From: Novipirellula caenicola
Lineage (GTDB): Bacteria > Planctomycetota > Planctomycetia > Pirellulales > Pirellulaceae
Assembly (NCBI RefSeq): GCF_039545035.1
Contig: NZ_BAABRO010000013.1
Coordinates: 186,001-250,000 of the forward strand
DNA: 64,000 nucleotides
Reading direction: 5' to 3'
Each line of letters starts with the position of its first letter. The first letter of the stretch is position 1. Both the position numbers and the translations under genes were made by a program. The notes under the pieces were generated by a model. It saw only the letters and a list, made by a program, of their open reading frames with translations, ran no database searches and was not told where the DNA came from. This document shows, piece after piece, positions 9,419 through 18,923 of the stretch.

Positions 9419-12400
9419 TCAACCAACCTCTTCGCCTCCCCAACCGCCACCGCCGGGGGTCTCGATGATCAAACGATCGCCAGCGTCAACCTGAATCGAA
9501 ACTGCCCATGGTAGCAACTCGGATTTCCCTGATCGCACCAGCGTGTTTTGGCCTACCGCACCGTCGCCCCCTCCGGCCGCACCATACGGAGGACGCGTTC
9601 GTCGACCGGTGATCAACGACAGTGTCAGCGGTTTTAGAAACTCGAACTCGCGAATCATGCCGTCACCACCACGGTGAAGTCCTGCGCCGCCGCTGCCATG
9701 GCGGATCGCAAACCGGTGCAATCGCAGCGGCAATCGGCTCTCCATCACTTCGGGGTCGGTGATCCGAGTGTTGGTCATATGCGTGTGGACCGCATCGGCG
9801 CCGTCCTGTTCGGCCGTCGCTCCCGATCCGCCCCCGATGGTTTCATAAAAACCAAACGTAGTATCTCCGATCAACACGTTGTTCATCGTCCCTTGCGACG
9901 CGGCCGCGACGCCCAGCGCCCCCAACAACACGTCAACCACTCGCTGGCTCGTTTCCACATTGCCGGCGACGACCGCAGCACATTTTGCCGGGTCCTCATC
10001 GGCCGGTGGATTTAGCAATCCCGTGGGAATCACCAAATCGATATCGCGAAGCACTCCATCACACAGCGGCAAATTGGATCCCGAAACCATCCGTACGACG
10101 TAAAGCACAGCGGCGGTCACAATCGCCTTGGTCGCATTGAAACCGAACGCGTGAACCGCAGCCGTTCCAGTAAAATCAATCTTCAGCCGATCATCTTGGC
10201 GACACAGCGTGACCGCGATCGCGGTGCCGTCATCCAGCGAATCGGTAAACGACATCGGATGATCGGGAAGGGTGCGAATCCAGGCTTGAGCGGTATCACC
10301 GGCGACCTGCAACAATCGCTGCATGTAGTAATCAATCTGCGTCACCGAATAGGTTTGCGCCATCTCAACGAGCGCCCGAACGCCATCTTCGCCCGCAGCA
10401 CGCTGGGCCGCCAAATCAGCCAAATTCTCCTCGGCGTTTCGCGATGGATAACGCCCCCCCTTGAGTAACGTCCTCAACTCGTCTTCGAAATGAACTCCGT
10501 CGCGAACCATGGCAAAATCGCGAATCAGCACTCCCTCTTCGGCCAACGAAGTGGCGTCCGGCGGCATCGATCCGGGCGTGCGACCGCCGATCTCGGCGTG
10601 ATGAGCTCTTGAGGCCACAAAGAAATCAGGCCGACCACTTTTGACCGCTCGATCACAAAACACCGGCGTGACTGCCGTGATATCCGGCAGATGCGATCCG
10701 CCCGAAAAGGGATCGTTGCTGAGATAACAATCGCCCGCAGACATCGACGGATAGACGCTGATTAATCGTCGAACTGTATGCCCCATCGCTCCCAAGTGAA
10801 CCGGAACATGAGGGGCATTGGCGATCAGCGACCCGTCGCCTCGGAACACCGCACAACTGTAATCGCGACGCTCCTTCACGTTCACGCTGACAGCGGTCCG
10901 GCGCAGTACCTCGCCCATCGAATCGGCAATCCCCTGCAGCCGCCGAGCCACCACTTCTAATAGCACCGCATCGTTTTCCGGAGTGGCGTCGTGACCAAAG
11001 TCCGACTCGGATTCGCGACGCAACTCGATCACTCCGCCGGCTAAAACCTTGCCGACCCAATGAGGCTCGACCACCAAAGTGGAATCGCTGCTAATGACCA
11101 TGGTCGGCGCAGTGATCGTGTCCCCTTCACTCAGCTGCGATCGCTCGATCCGACGGCAATCGCTCCAGCGTTTCGGTTGCTCGTGTGCGTCCGCATCCGG
11201 CGAATTCACCACGGCGTCCTGCTGAAGCGACGTTGATGGTGACAGTTTGGCTTCGCAGCGAACGGCCACCAATTCAAGGTCACGGCCAGGTTGGTTGTAC
11301 CCAAAGGTTTGCAAGTGTTTGTCGTTGAACCGCTGGGCAAGCGATGCAGCCGAAGTGTTTTCCGATTGGTTCGCCAGCGATTGATAAGGGATCGGCAACG
11401 ACGACTCGGTGCCTCGGTAGCGAATATCACATTCAAACGAATACTTGACCGGCACATGGTCGACGTTTTCTTCGGCAATCATCGAGTCCGCTTCGCTGCG
11501 AAGCTCTGCAGCGATCTGCGAGATCCCTTCGGAAGCTGCGTCGTCCAATTTTGCATAGACGCCTCGTGTCACGACGCGGCCAATATCGGCCAGTCCCATC
11601 CCCAGAGCGCTCAGCATACTGGCGTCAGGATGATCAATGATTTGGCTCATCTTTAGCGAATCGGCGACACGACACAGATGCTGGCCCGCCGCACCACCGA
11701 ACCCCACCAATGTCATCTGACGCACATCGTTGCCTTCGGCCGTGCTGACGGTGCGGACCGCTTCGGCCATGTGCGTCACAGCGATCTGCAAAAAGCCTTC
11801 GGCGAGTGTCTCCAGACTGGGGATTTCGACCGAATCAGGCAACCGCTTTGCGACTTCCTCGATCCGGCGTTTGGCGGCCATTTCATCCAGCGGAAACGGG
11901 AACCGATCCACCGGCAACCGTTTCAGCAGCAGGTTGATATCGGTGATCGTTAGCGGCCCGCCGCGTCCGTAACACGCCGGTCCCGGATCCGCCCCGGCGC
12001 TGGCGGGCCCGACCACCATTCGCCCGTTCACGACATCACAAATCGATCCGCCGCCAGCGGCCACCGTGCGAATGTCCATCATCGGCGTCAACACTCGCAA
12101 CCCCGCGACGCGTGCTTCGTAACATCGCCCCACTTGTCCCGTGTACCGGCTGACATCGGTGCTCGTTCCCCCCATGTCCAATCCGATTGCCGACGCGGCC
12201 CCCACGGACTTAGCGACTTGTCCAAGCGCCACGACTCCGCCGGCCGGTCCCGACAAAACGCTATCGCGTCCTCGAAACGTATCGCCCGCGACCAAATTGC
12301 CGCCACTGGTCATCATTTGCAATCGACACGAATCACGACCGCCAAATTGATTCCACACCCGGGAAACATAACTCGCCAAAATCGGATTCAAATAAGCATC

Positions 12401-13279
12401 CAGCGTCGTCGTTTCGGCGCGTGACACCAACTTGATCAGCGGAGCGACCTCACTCGACCGGCTGACCTGATCGAATCCTAACTCGCGAGCCATCCGCTCG
12501 ACGATGCGTTCGTGCGTGTCATCGACATGGGCGTGCATCAAACAAATCGAAAGCGACTCGGTCCCCGACGCCTTGACCTGCAACAATGATTCACGCAGCG
12601 CCGACTCATCGAGCGGACGCAACACGTTGCCCTTGGCGTCGATTCGCTCGCGCACCTCGACGACCTGCTCGGTAAGCGGATCGTGTTTCTGAATCGCCAA
12701 CGCGAACAACTCAGGCCGATCCTGCTCGCCAATTCGCAGCACATCCGCGAAACCTTCGGTCACCAATAGCGTGGTATTGGCCCCCGTGCGGGTCAGCAAC
12801 GCATTGGTGCCGCGAGTGGTCCCTAGCCGAACCGCCAATGCGGGCAGTGGATCGCTAAGTCGACACCCAAGCAACAATCGCGTCGCCAGCACCGGGGCTT
12901 CCAATTGAGCATCCAACTCTAAGACGAACGATCCGGCGACACTTGCGAACTCCGCCGCGACATGTTCGCCGCCATCGATCGTGATACGGTTCTTGGACAC
13001 CTCAAAACCGGTGACCGTCCCGATTTCGACGGCGGTTCCATCGCTGCGTAACCACGAAGCCCGACATCCGTTCCAAAAATGATCGGGCAGTGGATGTTCG
13101 GTCGTATCGGACTCGAGTTCAAATTCGTGTTTCGATTGCTCGCATCGCCGCGTTTTCACGCGGACCTTCCCGCTGCTCAGCACTTTGACCGAACGACGCA
13201 CGCCGCCGCTGACAACGAAACAATCGGTAAATGTGCCGCCGACGTCGGCCCAGACTTGGGTGATGGAATTCAAACTCAA
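9419..13279 (-). CDS. Hydantoinase/oxoprolinase HyuA-HyuB fusion (5-oxoprolinase type)
   Basis: 1286 residues, close to the length of single-chain ATP-dependent 5-oxoprolinase (about 1290). The N-terminal half is HyuA-like, with the nucleotide-binding VWADVGGTFTDCFV at residues 9-22 and GLDMGGTSTDVSRYTG near 365. From about residue 770 the HyuB half begins (VNVKERRDYSCAVF, then HVPVHLGAMGHTVR), ending in the glycine-rich ETPGGGGWG tail. The family opens 5-oxoproline or hydantoin rings at the cost of ATP in the cytoplasm; 5-oxoproline is the likeliest substrate given the fusion. The start is a TTG that overlaps the upstream stop as TTGA, so translation is coupled to the membrane protein before it. 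Confidence 0.9.
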   Translation of the reverse strand: MSLNSITQVWADVGGTFTDCFVVSGGVRRSVKVLSSGKVRVKTRRCEQSKHEFELESDTTEHPLPDHFWNGCRASWLRSDGTAVEIGTVTGFEVSKNRITIDGGEHVAAEFASVAGSFVLELDAQLEAPVLATRLLLGCRLSDPLPALAVRLGTTRGTNALLTRTGANTTLLVTEGFADVLRIGEQDRPELFALAIQKHDPLTEQVVEVRERIDAKGNVLRPLDESALRESLLQVKASGTESLSICLMHAHVDDTHERIVERMARELGFDQVSRSSEVAPLIKLVSRAETTTLDAYLNPILASYVSRVWNQFGGRDSCRLQMMTSGGNLVAGDTFRGRDSVLSGPAGGVVALGQVAKSVGAASAIGLDMGGTSTDVSRYTGQVGRCYEARVAGLRVLTPMMDIRTVAAGGGSICDVVNGRMVVGPASAGADPGPACYGRGGPLTITDINLLLKRLPVDRFPFPLDEMAAKRRIEEVAKRLPDSVEIPSLETLAEGFLQIAVTHMAEAVRTVSTAEGNDVRQMTLVGFGGAAGQHLCRVADSLKMSQIIDHPDASMLSALGMGLADIGRVVTRGVYAKLDDAASEGISQIAAELRSEADSMIAEENVDHVPVKYSFECDIRYRGTESSLPIPYQSLANQSENTSAASLAQRFNDKHLQTFGYNQPGRDLELVAVRCEAKLSPSTSLQQDAVVNSPDADAHEQPKRWSDCRRIERSQLSEGDTITAPTMVISSDSTLVVEPHWVGKVLAGGVIELRRESESDFGHDATPENDAVLLEVVARRLQGIADSMGEVLRRTAVSVNVKERRDYSCAVFRGDGSLIANAPHVPVHLGAMGHTVRRLISVYPSMSAGDCYLSNDPFSGGSHLPDITAVTPVFCDRAVKSGRPDFFVASRAHHAEIGGRTPGSMPPDATSLAEEGVLIRDFAMVRDGVHFEDELRTLLKGGRYPSRNAEENLADLAAQRAAGEDGVRALVEMAQTYSVTQIDYYMQRLLQVAGDTAQAWIRTLPDHPMSFTDSLDDGTAIAVTLCRQDDRLKIDFTGTAAVHAFGFNATKAIVTAAVLYVVRMVSGSNLPLCDGVLRDIDLVIPTGLLNPPADEDPAKCAAVVAGNVETSQRVVDVLLGALGVAAASQGTMNNVLIGDTTFGFYETIGGGSGATAEQDGADAVHTHMTNTRITDPEVMESRLPLRLHRFAIRHGSGGAGLHRGGDGMIREFEFLKPLTLSLITGRRTRPPYGAAGGGDGAVGQNTLVRSGKSELLPWAVSIQVDAGDRLIIETPGGGGWGGEEVG

Positions 13280-14502
13280 TTTTGTTGGGGTGGATAAGAG
13301 GGAGGCACGTAGGGGGCGATCGAGTCTTTGGGATTATCAATCGCTTGATTGGTTAACAACAAATAGCCGACAGCAAACAGCAACATCGTCAAGGGCGCCG
13401 TCACGAATTGCCCTACGTAACAGGCTGCCGAACCGGCCATCGACAACACGGTCGCGACGATCACCATCAACAACGATGTAATCTTGTTGCTCATCGTGAT
13501 GTGGTAGCCCACGCGAATCGATCCCAGTGCGGATGTCCTGCCGTCGCTGACAACAAAAATCCAAGGCCATAGCAACCACTGGGCGGCAATCATGACGACC
13601 GTCCCCACGATCATCGCCAGGATCGCAAGCCCGAACGCGATGACCTGACCACCTTCGAAACTGCCCACCAAACCGATCACGACCATCACCACCACGCTGA
13701 GCGCGGCCATACTGAACAGCAAGGCAATCAATCCTCCGGCAAAGCGAAATACAATTCTCATCGGCGGCATTAATTCCGAAAGCGGACTCGGTTGATTGCG
13801 GGCTACCGCAAGCGCGACACGCGCAAACCCCACGGTGGTATAGCAACTAAGAAAGGCCATAAGCGGAAAGAACAAAAACATCCCGATCGCCAGAATGGGA
13901 CCTGCGTTAGGTAACGCACCGTTGTCAATCATGCCGCCTACGATCGACAGCAACAAAAATGGCACCCCGACGATCAAGCCGATCGCGACCGCCAAGATCA
14001 GGGTTGCCAAAATCAGCGGCGACCAACGCGCCCCAAAGATCGCCAAGGTGGGCGAAAAGATGTCTTCGATCGGACGCTGGACGATTTCGGTTTCACCTAA
14101 CTGAAGCACGGGTTCGGCCGAGTACGACGTCGCTTGATAGGGATTGACCGGGCGACCGCTGGCGGATCCCGTCGATTCGCTTGAACTCGCAATGGGGGAC
14201 TGAAACGGGTTTTCACTGCCAGCAAAATTAGCCGAGTCGCTCGACGCGGGCGGTCTACGCGGTGCAGGCGGCACCGGGGTGAGCGTGGTGGCCTCGGGTG
14301 GGGTTGGATCCGAGGTCGCCGAGTCAGGTTTCACCGAATCCGACCGCCCCGAACTCGGCGCGGCACTCGCTGGATTCCCCCCATTCTCTCCAATCCGAAA
14401 AGTCGCTTCACAAGCAGGGCACTTTGCCAAACGTCCAACCGCCTCGGCGGGCAATTCAAGTTCTCGACCACACGAAGGACAGGGCTGACGATGAAGGCTC
14501 AT
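13276..14502 (-). CDS. Zinc-ribbon multi-pass membrane protein
   Basis: 408 residues. The N-terminus carries a zinc-ribbon-like pair, CPSC at 8-11 and CPAC at 28-31, followed by a Pro/Ser/Thr-rich low-complexity linker (about 40-130). The rest is a membrane domain with about six hydrophobic segments, containing for example LILATLILAVAIGLIVGVPF and IVATVLSMAGSAACYVGQFV. Such ribbon-plus-membrane proteins are common and uncharacterised in planctomycetes. The gene ends inside the TTG start of the oxoprolinase gene, so the two are translationally coupled. Whether it has a transport role linked to the oxoprolinase substrate cannot be told from the sequence. Confidence 0.85.
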   Translation of the reverse strand: MSLHRQPCPSCGRELELPAEAVGRLAKCPACEATFRIGENGGNPASAAPSSGRSDSVKPDSATSDPTPPEATTLTPVPPAPRRPPASSDSANFAGSENPFQSPIASSSESTGSASGRPVNPYQATSYSAEPVLQLGETEIVQRPIEDIFSPTLAIFGARWSPLILATLILAVAIGLIVGVPFLLLSIVGGMIDNGALPNAGPILAIGMFLFFPLMAFLSCYTTVGFARVALAVARNQPSPLSELMPPMRIVFRFAGGLIALLFSMAALSVVVMVVIGLVGSFEGGQVIAFGLAILAMIVGTVVMIAAQWLLWPWIFVVSDGRTSALGSIRVGYHITMSNKITSLLMVIVATVLSMAGSAACYVGQFVTAPLTMLLFAVGYLLLTNQAIDNPKDSIAPYVPPSYPPQQN

Positions 14503-14777
14503 AAATCACTCGGCACAGATGGAAGCAAGGCGATGGACCAGGATCATTACAAGGGCTGCTGCGCCGTGATGCAACCATGCAAGCATGATTAAGTGGGGGC
14601 TGCGTCCCAATCCACCTTTCCGAAACCCCAATCCGTCTTTTGGAAACGAGACCTCTGCCGCCGGTCCGCCGGTTAAACTGAATCGTTGGCGCTCGCCCAA
14701 ACTTCGCGAGACTGTTATTTTGAAGCGTTCGCGATTCGTCCATCCCATTATCCCTTCGCTCCAAGTGACCTGCTTCG

Positions 14778-16823
14778 TTGTCTGAGAATCTTCAATCCGA
14801 ATCGATCCTGGGTGCGGACGGCAGTATTTCCCGGCGTTTGAAGAATTTTACGCCGCGGCCCGAACAACTTGCGATGGCACGCAAGGTGGAAAAGGCGCTT
14901 CGCAGCGACCAACATCTGATCGCTGAAGCGGGCACCGGCACCGGCAAAAGTTTTGCCTACCTCGTTCCCGCGATCTTGTTTGCGACAGAGCAGCAAGGGC
15001 AGGCCGAGAAACCGCTGCTTGATGTCGAAGACGAAAACGACCCCGGTCGCAAACGCCGAATCCTGATCTCGACGCACACGATCAGCCTGCAGGAACAGCT
15101 GATCCACAAAGACATCCCGCTGCTGAACAGCGTCATTCCTCGCGAATTTTCCTCGGTGCTTGTCAAAGGCCGCTCGAATTATCTGTCGCTGCGGCGAATG
15201 AACCGCACCGCCGCGAAGATGACTTCGCTGTTGGCCAACGAAATCCAGTACGAACAAGTTCGCGGGGTACTGAAATGGGCCGAAGTGACCAACGATGGCT
15301 CGCTATCGACGATCCCCAATCGCCCCGACTCGTCGGTCTGGGACGAAATGAAAAGCGATACCGGCAATTGCCTGGGCCGAAAATGCCCGCACTTTAAGGA
15401 TTGCTTTTATTTCAAGGCGCGACGACGTGCCAACAACGCCGAATTGATGATCGTAAATCATGCGATGTTCTTCAGCGATCTGGCCCTACGGCAACAAGGC
15501 GTTTCGATCTTGCCGGATTATGACGCCGTCATTCTGGACGAATGTCACACGATCGAAGCCGTTGCGGGGGACCATCTAGGGATCCGGTTGACCAGCGGCC
15601 AATTCGATTACCTGTTTGACAAACTGTACAACGACCGCACGCAAAAAGGGCTGCTGGTCGACAAACAATTGCTAGGGCTTCAAAAGCAACTCGAACGCTG
15701 CCGCTTTGCCGCCACCAACCTGTTTGCCGACATCCTGGATTGGTGGGAAAATTCGGGCACTCGCAATGGGCGCGTGATGCACCCCGGCGTGGTCGACAAT
15801 CGCGTCAGCCAACCGATGGAAGCGCTCGCGAGATCATTGCTGGAGCAGGCAGAAGGTCAGAAGGATGAATCCGAGAAAAAGGATTTTGAGTCGGCTCACG
15901 ATCGCATGATGGCGCTCGCTGGGGGGTTGCGGCAATGGATCAATCACGATCTGGACGGCGCGGTGTATTGGCTCGAACGCAGCGGTTCGCGTCGCGGATT
16001 GGACCGAGTCACATTAGCGGCATCGCCGATCGATGTCGGCGCGACGCTTCGCGAACAATTGTTTCAAAGCAAAATGATCCGCAGCGTCGTGATGACCAGC
16101 GCGACGCTGGCGACTGGCAACGATGACAAGTTCAACTTTTATCGTTCGCGAGTTGGATTGACGGGTGGTTTATCACTCCGCGTGGGCAGCCCGTTTGATT
16201 ACAAAGAGCAAGCAAAATTGGTGGTCGTCCGCGGACTTCCGGATCCATCAAAAGAGCGTGCCGAGTTCGAAAAGGCACTTCCCGATCAGATCAAACGCTT
16301 TGTTCGCCATAGCGACGGACACGCGTTTGTGCTGTTCACGAGCTACGACTTATTAAAGCGATGTGCCACGGCGTTGACGCCATGGCTGGCTGAAAACGAA
16401 TTGCTGCTGTACAGCCAGGCGGGGACTCAGAATCGTACGCAACTATTGGACGCGTTTCGCCGCAATCCCAAAGGGGTGCTGTTTGGCACCGACAGCTTTT
16501 GGCAGGGGGTTGATGTTCCCGGTGAAGCGCTGACGAACGTCATCATCACCAAGCTGCCATTCTCCGTGCCCGACCATCCTCTGTTGGAAGCCAAATTGGA
16601 AGCGATCCGGGCCAGTGGCCGCAATCCGTTTAACGACTATCAATTGCCCGAAGCAATCATCAAATTTCGACAAGGATTTGGACGATTGATTCGCACCCAA
16701 CAAGACAAGGGAATGGTCGTCGTCTTGGATCCGCGGTTAGAAAGCAAACCCTACGGACGAGCATTCCTGCAGGCGCTGCCGGAGATGCCCGTCAAGCTGA
16801 CCTCGGCCAACGCCAAGAGGTAG
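14778..16823 (+). CDS. DinG/XPD-type ATP-dependent DNA helicase
   Basis: 681 residues from a TTG at 14778; an in-frame TGA at 14766 rules out an upstream start. Superfamily 2 helicase motifs are plain: AEAGTGTGKSFAYL (Walker A), VILDECHTIEAV (DEAH-type box), and C-terminal GTDSFWQGVDVPGEAL and QGFGRLIRTQQDKG. Cysteines 198, 203 and 209 have the 5- and 6-residue spacing of the iron-sulfur domain of E. coli DinG. The first ligand expected in the NYLC segment is serine here (Ser137). DinG unwinds 5'-tailed duplexes, D-loops and R-loops. The gene stands alone between a divergent membrane protein and a tandem repeat. Confidence 0.92.
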   Translation: MSENLQSESILGADGSISRRLKNFTPRPEQLAMARKVEKALRSDQHLIAEAGTGTGKSFAYLVPAILFATEQQGQAEKPLLDVEDENDPGRKRRILISTHTISLQEQLIHKDIPLLNSVIPREFSSVLVKGRSNYLSLRRMNRTAAKMTSLLANEIQYEQVRGVLKWAEVTNDGSLSTIPNRPDSSVWDEMKSDTGNCLGRKCPHFKDCFYFKARRRANNAELMIVNHAMFFSDLALRQQGVSILPDYDAVILDECHTIEAVAGDHLGIRLTSGQFDYLFDKLYNDRTQKGLLVDKQLLGLQKQLERCRFAATNLFADILDWWENSGTRNGRVMHPGVVDNRVSQPMEALARSLLEQAEGQKDESEKKDFESAHDRMMALAGGLRQWINHDLDGAVYWLERSGSRRGLDRVTLAASPIDVGATLREQLFQSKMIRSVVMTSATLATGNDDKFNFYRSRVGLTGGLSLRVGSPFDYKEQAKLVVVRGLPDPSKERAEFEKALPDQIKRFVRHSDGHAFVLFTSYDLLKRCATALTPWLAENELLLYSQAGTQNRTQLLDAFRRNPKGVLFGTDSFWQGVDVPGEALTNVIITKLPFSVPDHPLLEAKLEAIRASGRNPFNDYQLPEAIIKFRQGFGRLIRTQQDKGMVVVLDPRLESKPYGRAFLQALPEMPVKLTSANAKR

Positions 16824-16868
16824 GGAATCGTACTTGATCGTGCGAATCTCAAGGCCGGAGGCAAATGT

Positions 16869-17620
16869 ATGTCACCTCGCCCAAACTTTGTTTGGGAGAG
16901 GTCGAACAGAGCCTTCAGCGATTGTTCGGGTGAGGGCAGACCGAGCAAGCCAGTGGCCTGCTGCAAGCTCAGTTGCGCGGTCGGCCCTCACCCGGACGAG
17001 GCCTAAAGGGCTCGCCCGAACTCTCCCGAGTGGAAGCTCGGGAGAGGTGGCTTGCCGCATGTCACCTCGCCCAAACGCAGTTTGGGAGAGGTCGAGCAGA
17101 GCTTTCAGCGGTTGCTCGGGTGAGGGCAGACCGAGCAAGCCAGGGGCCTGCTGCAAGCTCCGTTGCGCGGTCGGCCCTCACCCGGACGAGGCCTAAAGGG
17201 CCCGCCCGAACTCTCCCAAGCGGAAGCTCGGGAGAGGTGGCTTGCCGCATGTAACCTCGCCCAAACTTTGTTTGGGAGAGGTCGAGCAGAGCTTTCAGCG
17301 ATTGCTCGGGTGAGGGCAGACCGAGCAAGCCAGTGGCCTGCTGCAAGCTCCGTTGCGCGGTCGGCCCTCACCCGGACGAGGCCTAAAAGGCCCGCCCGAC
17401 CTCTCCCGAGCGGCAGCTCGGGAGAGGTGACTTGCCGCATGTCACCTCTCCCAAACGGAGTTTGGGAGAGGTCGAGCAGAGCCTTCAGCGATTGCTCGGG
17501 TGAGGGCAGACCGAGCAAGCCAGTGGCCTGCTGCAAGCTCCGTTGCGCGGTCGGCCCTCACCCGGACGAGGCCTAAAGGGCCCGCCTGAACTCTCCCAAG
17601 CGGAAGCTCGGGAGAGGTGC
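16869..17620. repeat. 190-bp tandem repeat, four copies
   Basis: Four head-to-tail units begin at 16869, 17059, 17249 and 17439, exactly 190 bp apart and about 90% or more identical by eye; the last is a few bases short. Each unit holds several small inverted repeats, such as CTCTCCC-gagcggaagctc-GGGAGAG and CCCAAAC-tttGTTTGGG, and the segment CCCTCACCCGGACGAGG. The array fills the space between the convergent helicase and PH-domain genes. Open frames across it shift phase at each unit and are not coding. A diverged single copy lies near 26759. It may be a dispersed palindromic element amplified locally. Confidence 0.95.
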
Positions 17621-17651
17621 CATGCAACACACTATCTCTTCCAAGCCCTGC

Positions 17652-18380
17652 TCAGGCGAGGTGAATCGCTTTTACTTCGTCCCGGATCTCTCGCAGTAGG
17701 GCGAGATCGGTGGCACTCCACTGCATTGACGGCCTGATGTCCGGCGGATCCCCTAGACCGCTCGATCGGCTTGCGCCGACCTTGGACATCAGCAACTCGC
17801 GAATCTCGTTGGCGTTATCCAGTCCGACCATGATGACGCGATTCCCCACGCTCAACGAGTTCGCATCCTCGGCTGCCGAGGCACCTGCGGTTTCGACCAC
17901 CAACGTCGCGATCCCCAAGATCTGCTCCAATGGGTCACGAGTGATCGAAACATTTTGAATATTCGCGATCGAAATCGTATGCTCGGTGATCACCCAAATC
18001 CCGCGGCGAAGATGAACCCCTCGCTCTGACACCGCATACCAAATCGTGTCATACATCAGATGCAGTGCGATGTAGGCGATGATGTCTGGCACGATTGCCA
18101 GCGTGAGTGCCGGTAGCGCCAAAACCCAAGCCCAAAAGGCAGATTGCCAATAGAGCACCATCCAACCGGCCAGAATCAAAGCGTCGATCAGCACCAACGC
18201 CAACCAAAAAACCACCTTCAAATACGTCAAAAAACGACGCGACGGATGAAACACCCGCAATTCGCCTTGCATTGCACTCGGTAGCATCGGCGGCTTGTCA
18301 GGAACACGAAACCACTCGACCAAGATTCGCCAAATGCCACGATAAATCCACTCGGCCGACCTCTCGACAACATGACTCAT
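17652..18380 (-). CDS. Bacterial PH-domain membrane protein
   Basis: 242 residues. Two hydrophobic segments at about 53-75 and 80-105 (VFWLALVLIDALILAGWMVLYW, AWVLALPALTLAIVPDIIAY) precede a bacterial pleckstrin-homology-like domain with the typical WYAVSERGVHLRRGIWVITEHTISIANIQNV stretch, read as two halves either side of the basic turn. A low-complexity linker and a C-terminal helix (DLALLREIRDEVKAIHLA) follow. The start overlaps the upstream stop as ATGA, so it is coupled to a related PH-domain gene. Similar pairs (YdbS/YdbT-like) are membrane proteins of unknown role. The closing helix resembles the C-terminus of its partner, which suggests the two pack together. Confidence 0.85.
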   Translation of the reverse strand: MSHVVERSAEWIYRGIWRILVEWFRVPDKPPMLPSAMQGELRVFHPSRRFLTYLKVVFWLALVLIDALILAGWMVLYWQSAFWAWVLALPALTLAIVPDIIAYIALHLMYDTIWYAVSERGVHLRRGIWVITEHTISIANIQNVSITRDPLEQILGIATLVVETAGASAAEDANSLSVGNRVIMVGLDNANEIRELLMSKVGASRSSGLGDPPDIRPSMQWSATDLALLREIRDEVKAIHLA

Positions 18381-18904
18381 CGATTCGCCTCACGCTGGAT
18401 GCGTAACTTTCTCAACTCGTCACGAATCTCTCGCAGCAACTCGGTGCTCGCGCTGTCCGACTCGGATTCCGAATCAATCTCGTCATTCACGTCACGCATT
18501 TTTAGATACAGAAAATCTCGCAGCGGTTCAGGGTCCCGAATGCCTTCGATCTTCATCGTCGCCCCCGAGGCACCCGATGCGGTTTGGATCGGCAACTTGG
18601 CCAGCCCCATCCAACGTTCGATGATGTTGCGAGTGACATGAATATCTTGCAGCCGAGCATAGGTCAAATAGACCTCACGCCGAAAAAAGTAGCCCCAACA
18701 CATCGACACGCCTTGCTCGTCAAAGCGATACTGCAGCGTTTTGAAGCGGATGAACAGCGGTAGGAACACAATCGGAAACCCGATGGTGGTCAGCACCGAA
18801 ATGATGAAATAGTAGACCAGCAACGAATCGTCAGGCCGCGTGATCGCGGTGGCATCAAAAGGGGGCGTTTGTGCGGTGTCGCTAGGATCGAGATCACGAT
18901 GCAT
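18377..18904 (-). CDS. Bacterial PH-domain membrane protein (partner)
   Basis: 175 residues. A hydrophobic segment at about 28-50 (DSLLVYYFIISVLTTIGFPI) is followed by a bacterial PH-like domain (LQYRFDEQGVSMCWGYFFRR, then TYARLQDIHVTRNIIERWMG), ending in a charged helix with LLREIRDELRKLR. It is the first gene of a two-gene unit and its stop overlaps the next start (ATGA). Both proteins end in LLREIRDE-type helices, which suggests duplication and possible pairing through these helices. Function unknown; membrane-associated. The start at 18904 is an ATG shortly after the M14 peptidase gene. Confidence 0.85.
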   Translation of the reverse strand: MHRDLDPSDTAQTPPFDATAITRPDDSLLVYYFIISVLTTIGFPIVFLPLFIRFKTLQYRFDEQGVSMCWGYFFRREVYLTYARLQDIHVTRNIIERWMGLAKLPIQTASGASGATMKIEGIRDPEPLRDFLYLKMRDVNDEIDSESESDSASTELLREIRDELRKLRIQREANR

Positions 18905-18923
18905 TCACAAATTCTCCGACTTA

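Noticed and set aside
16751-17630. Long open frames on both strands across the 190-bp repeats
   Set aside because: 190 is not a multiple of three, so the same peptides appear in shifting frames on both strands, and they are rich in repeat-derived motifs with no start context; these are by-products of the repeat.
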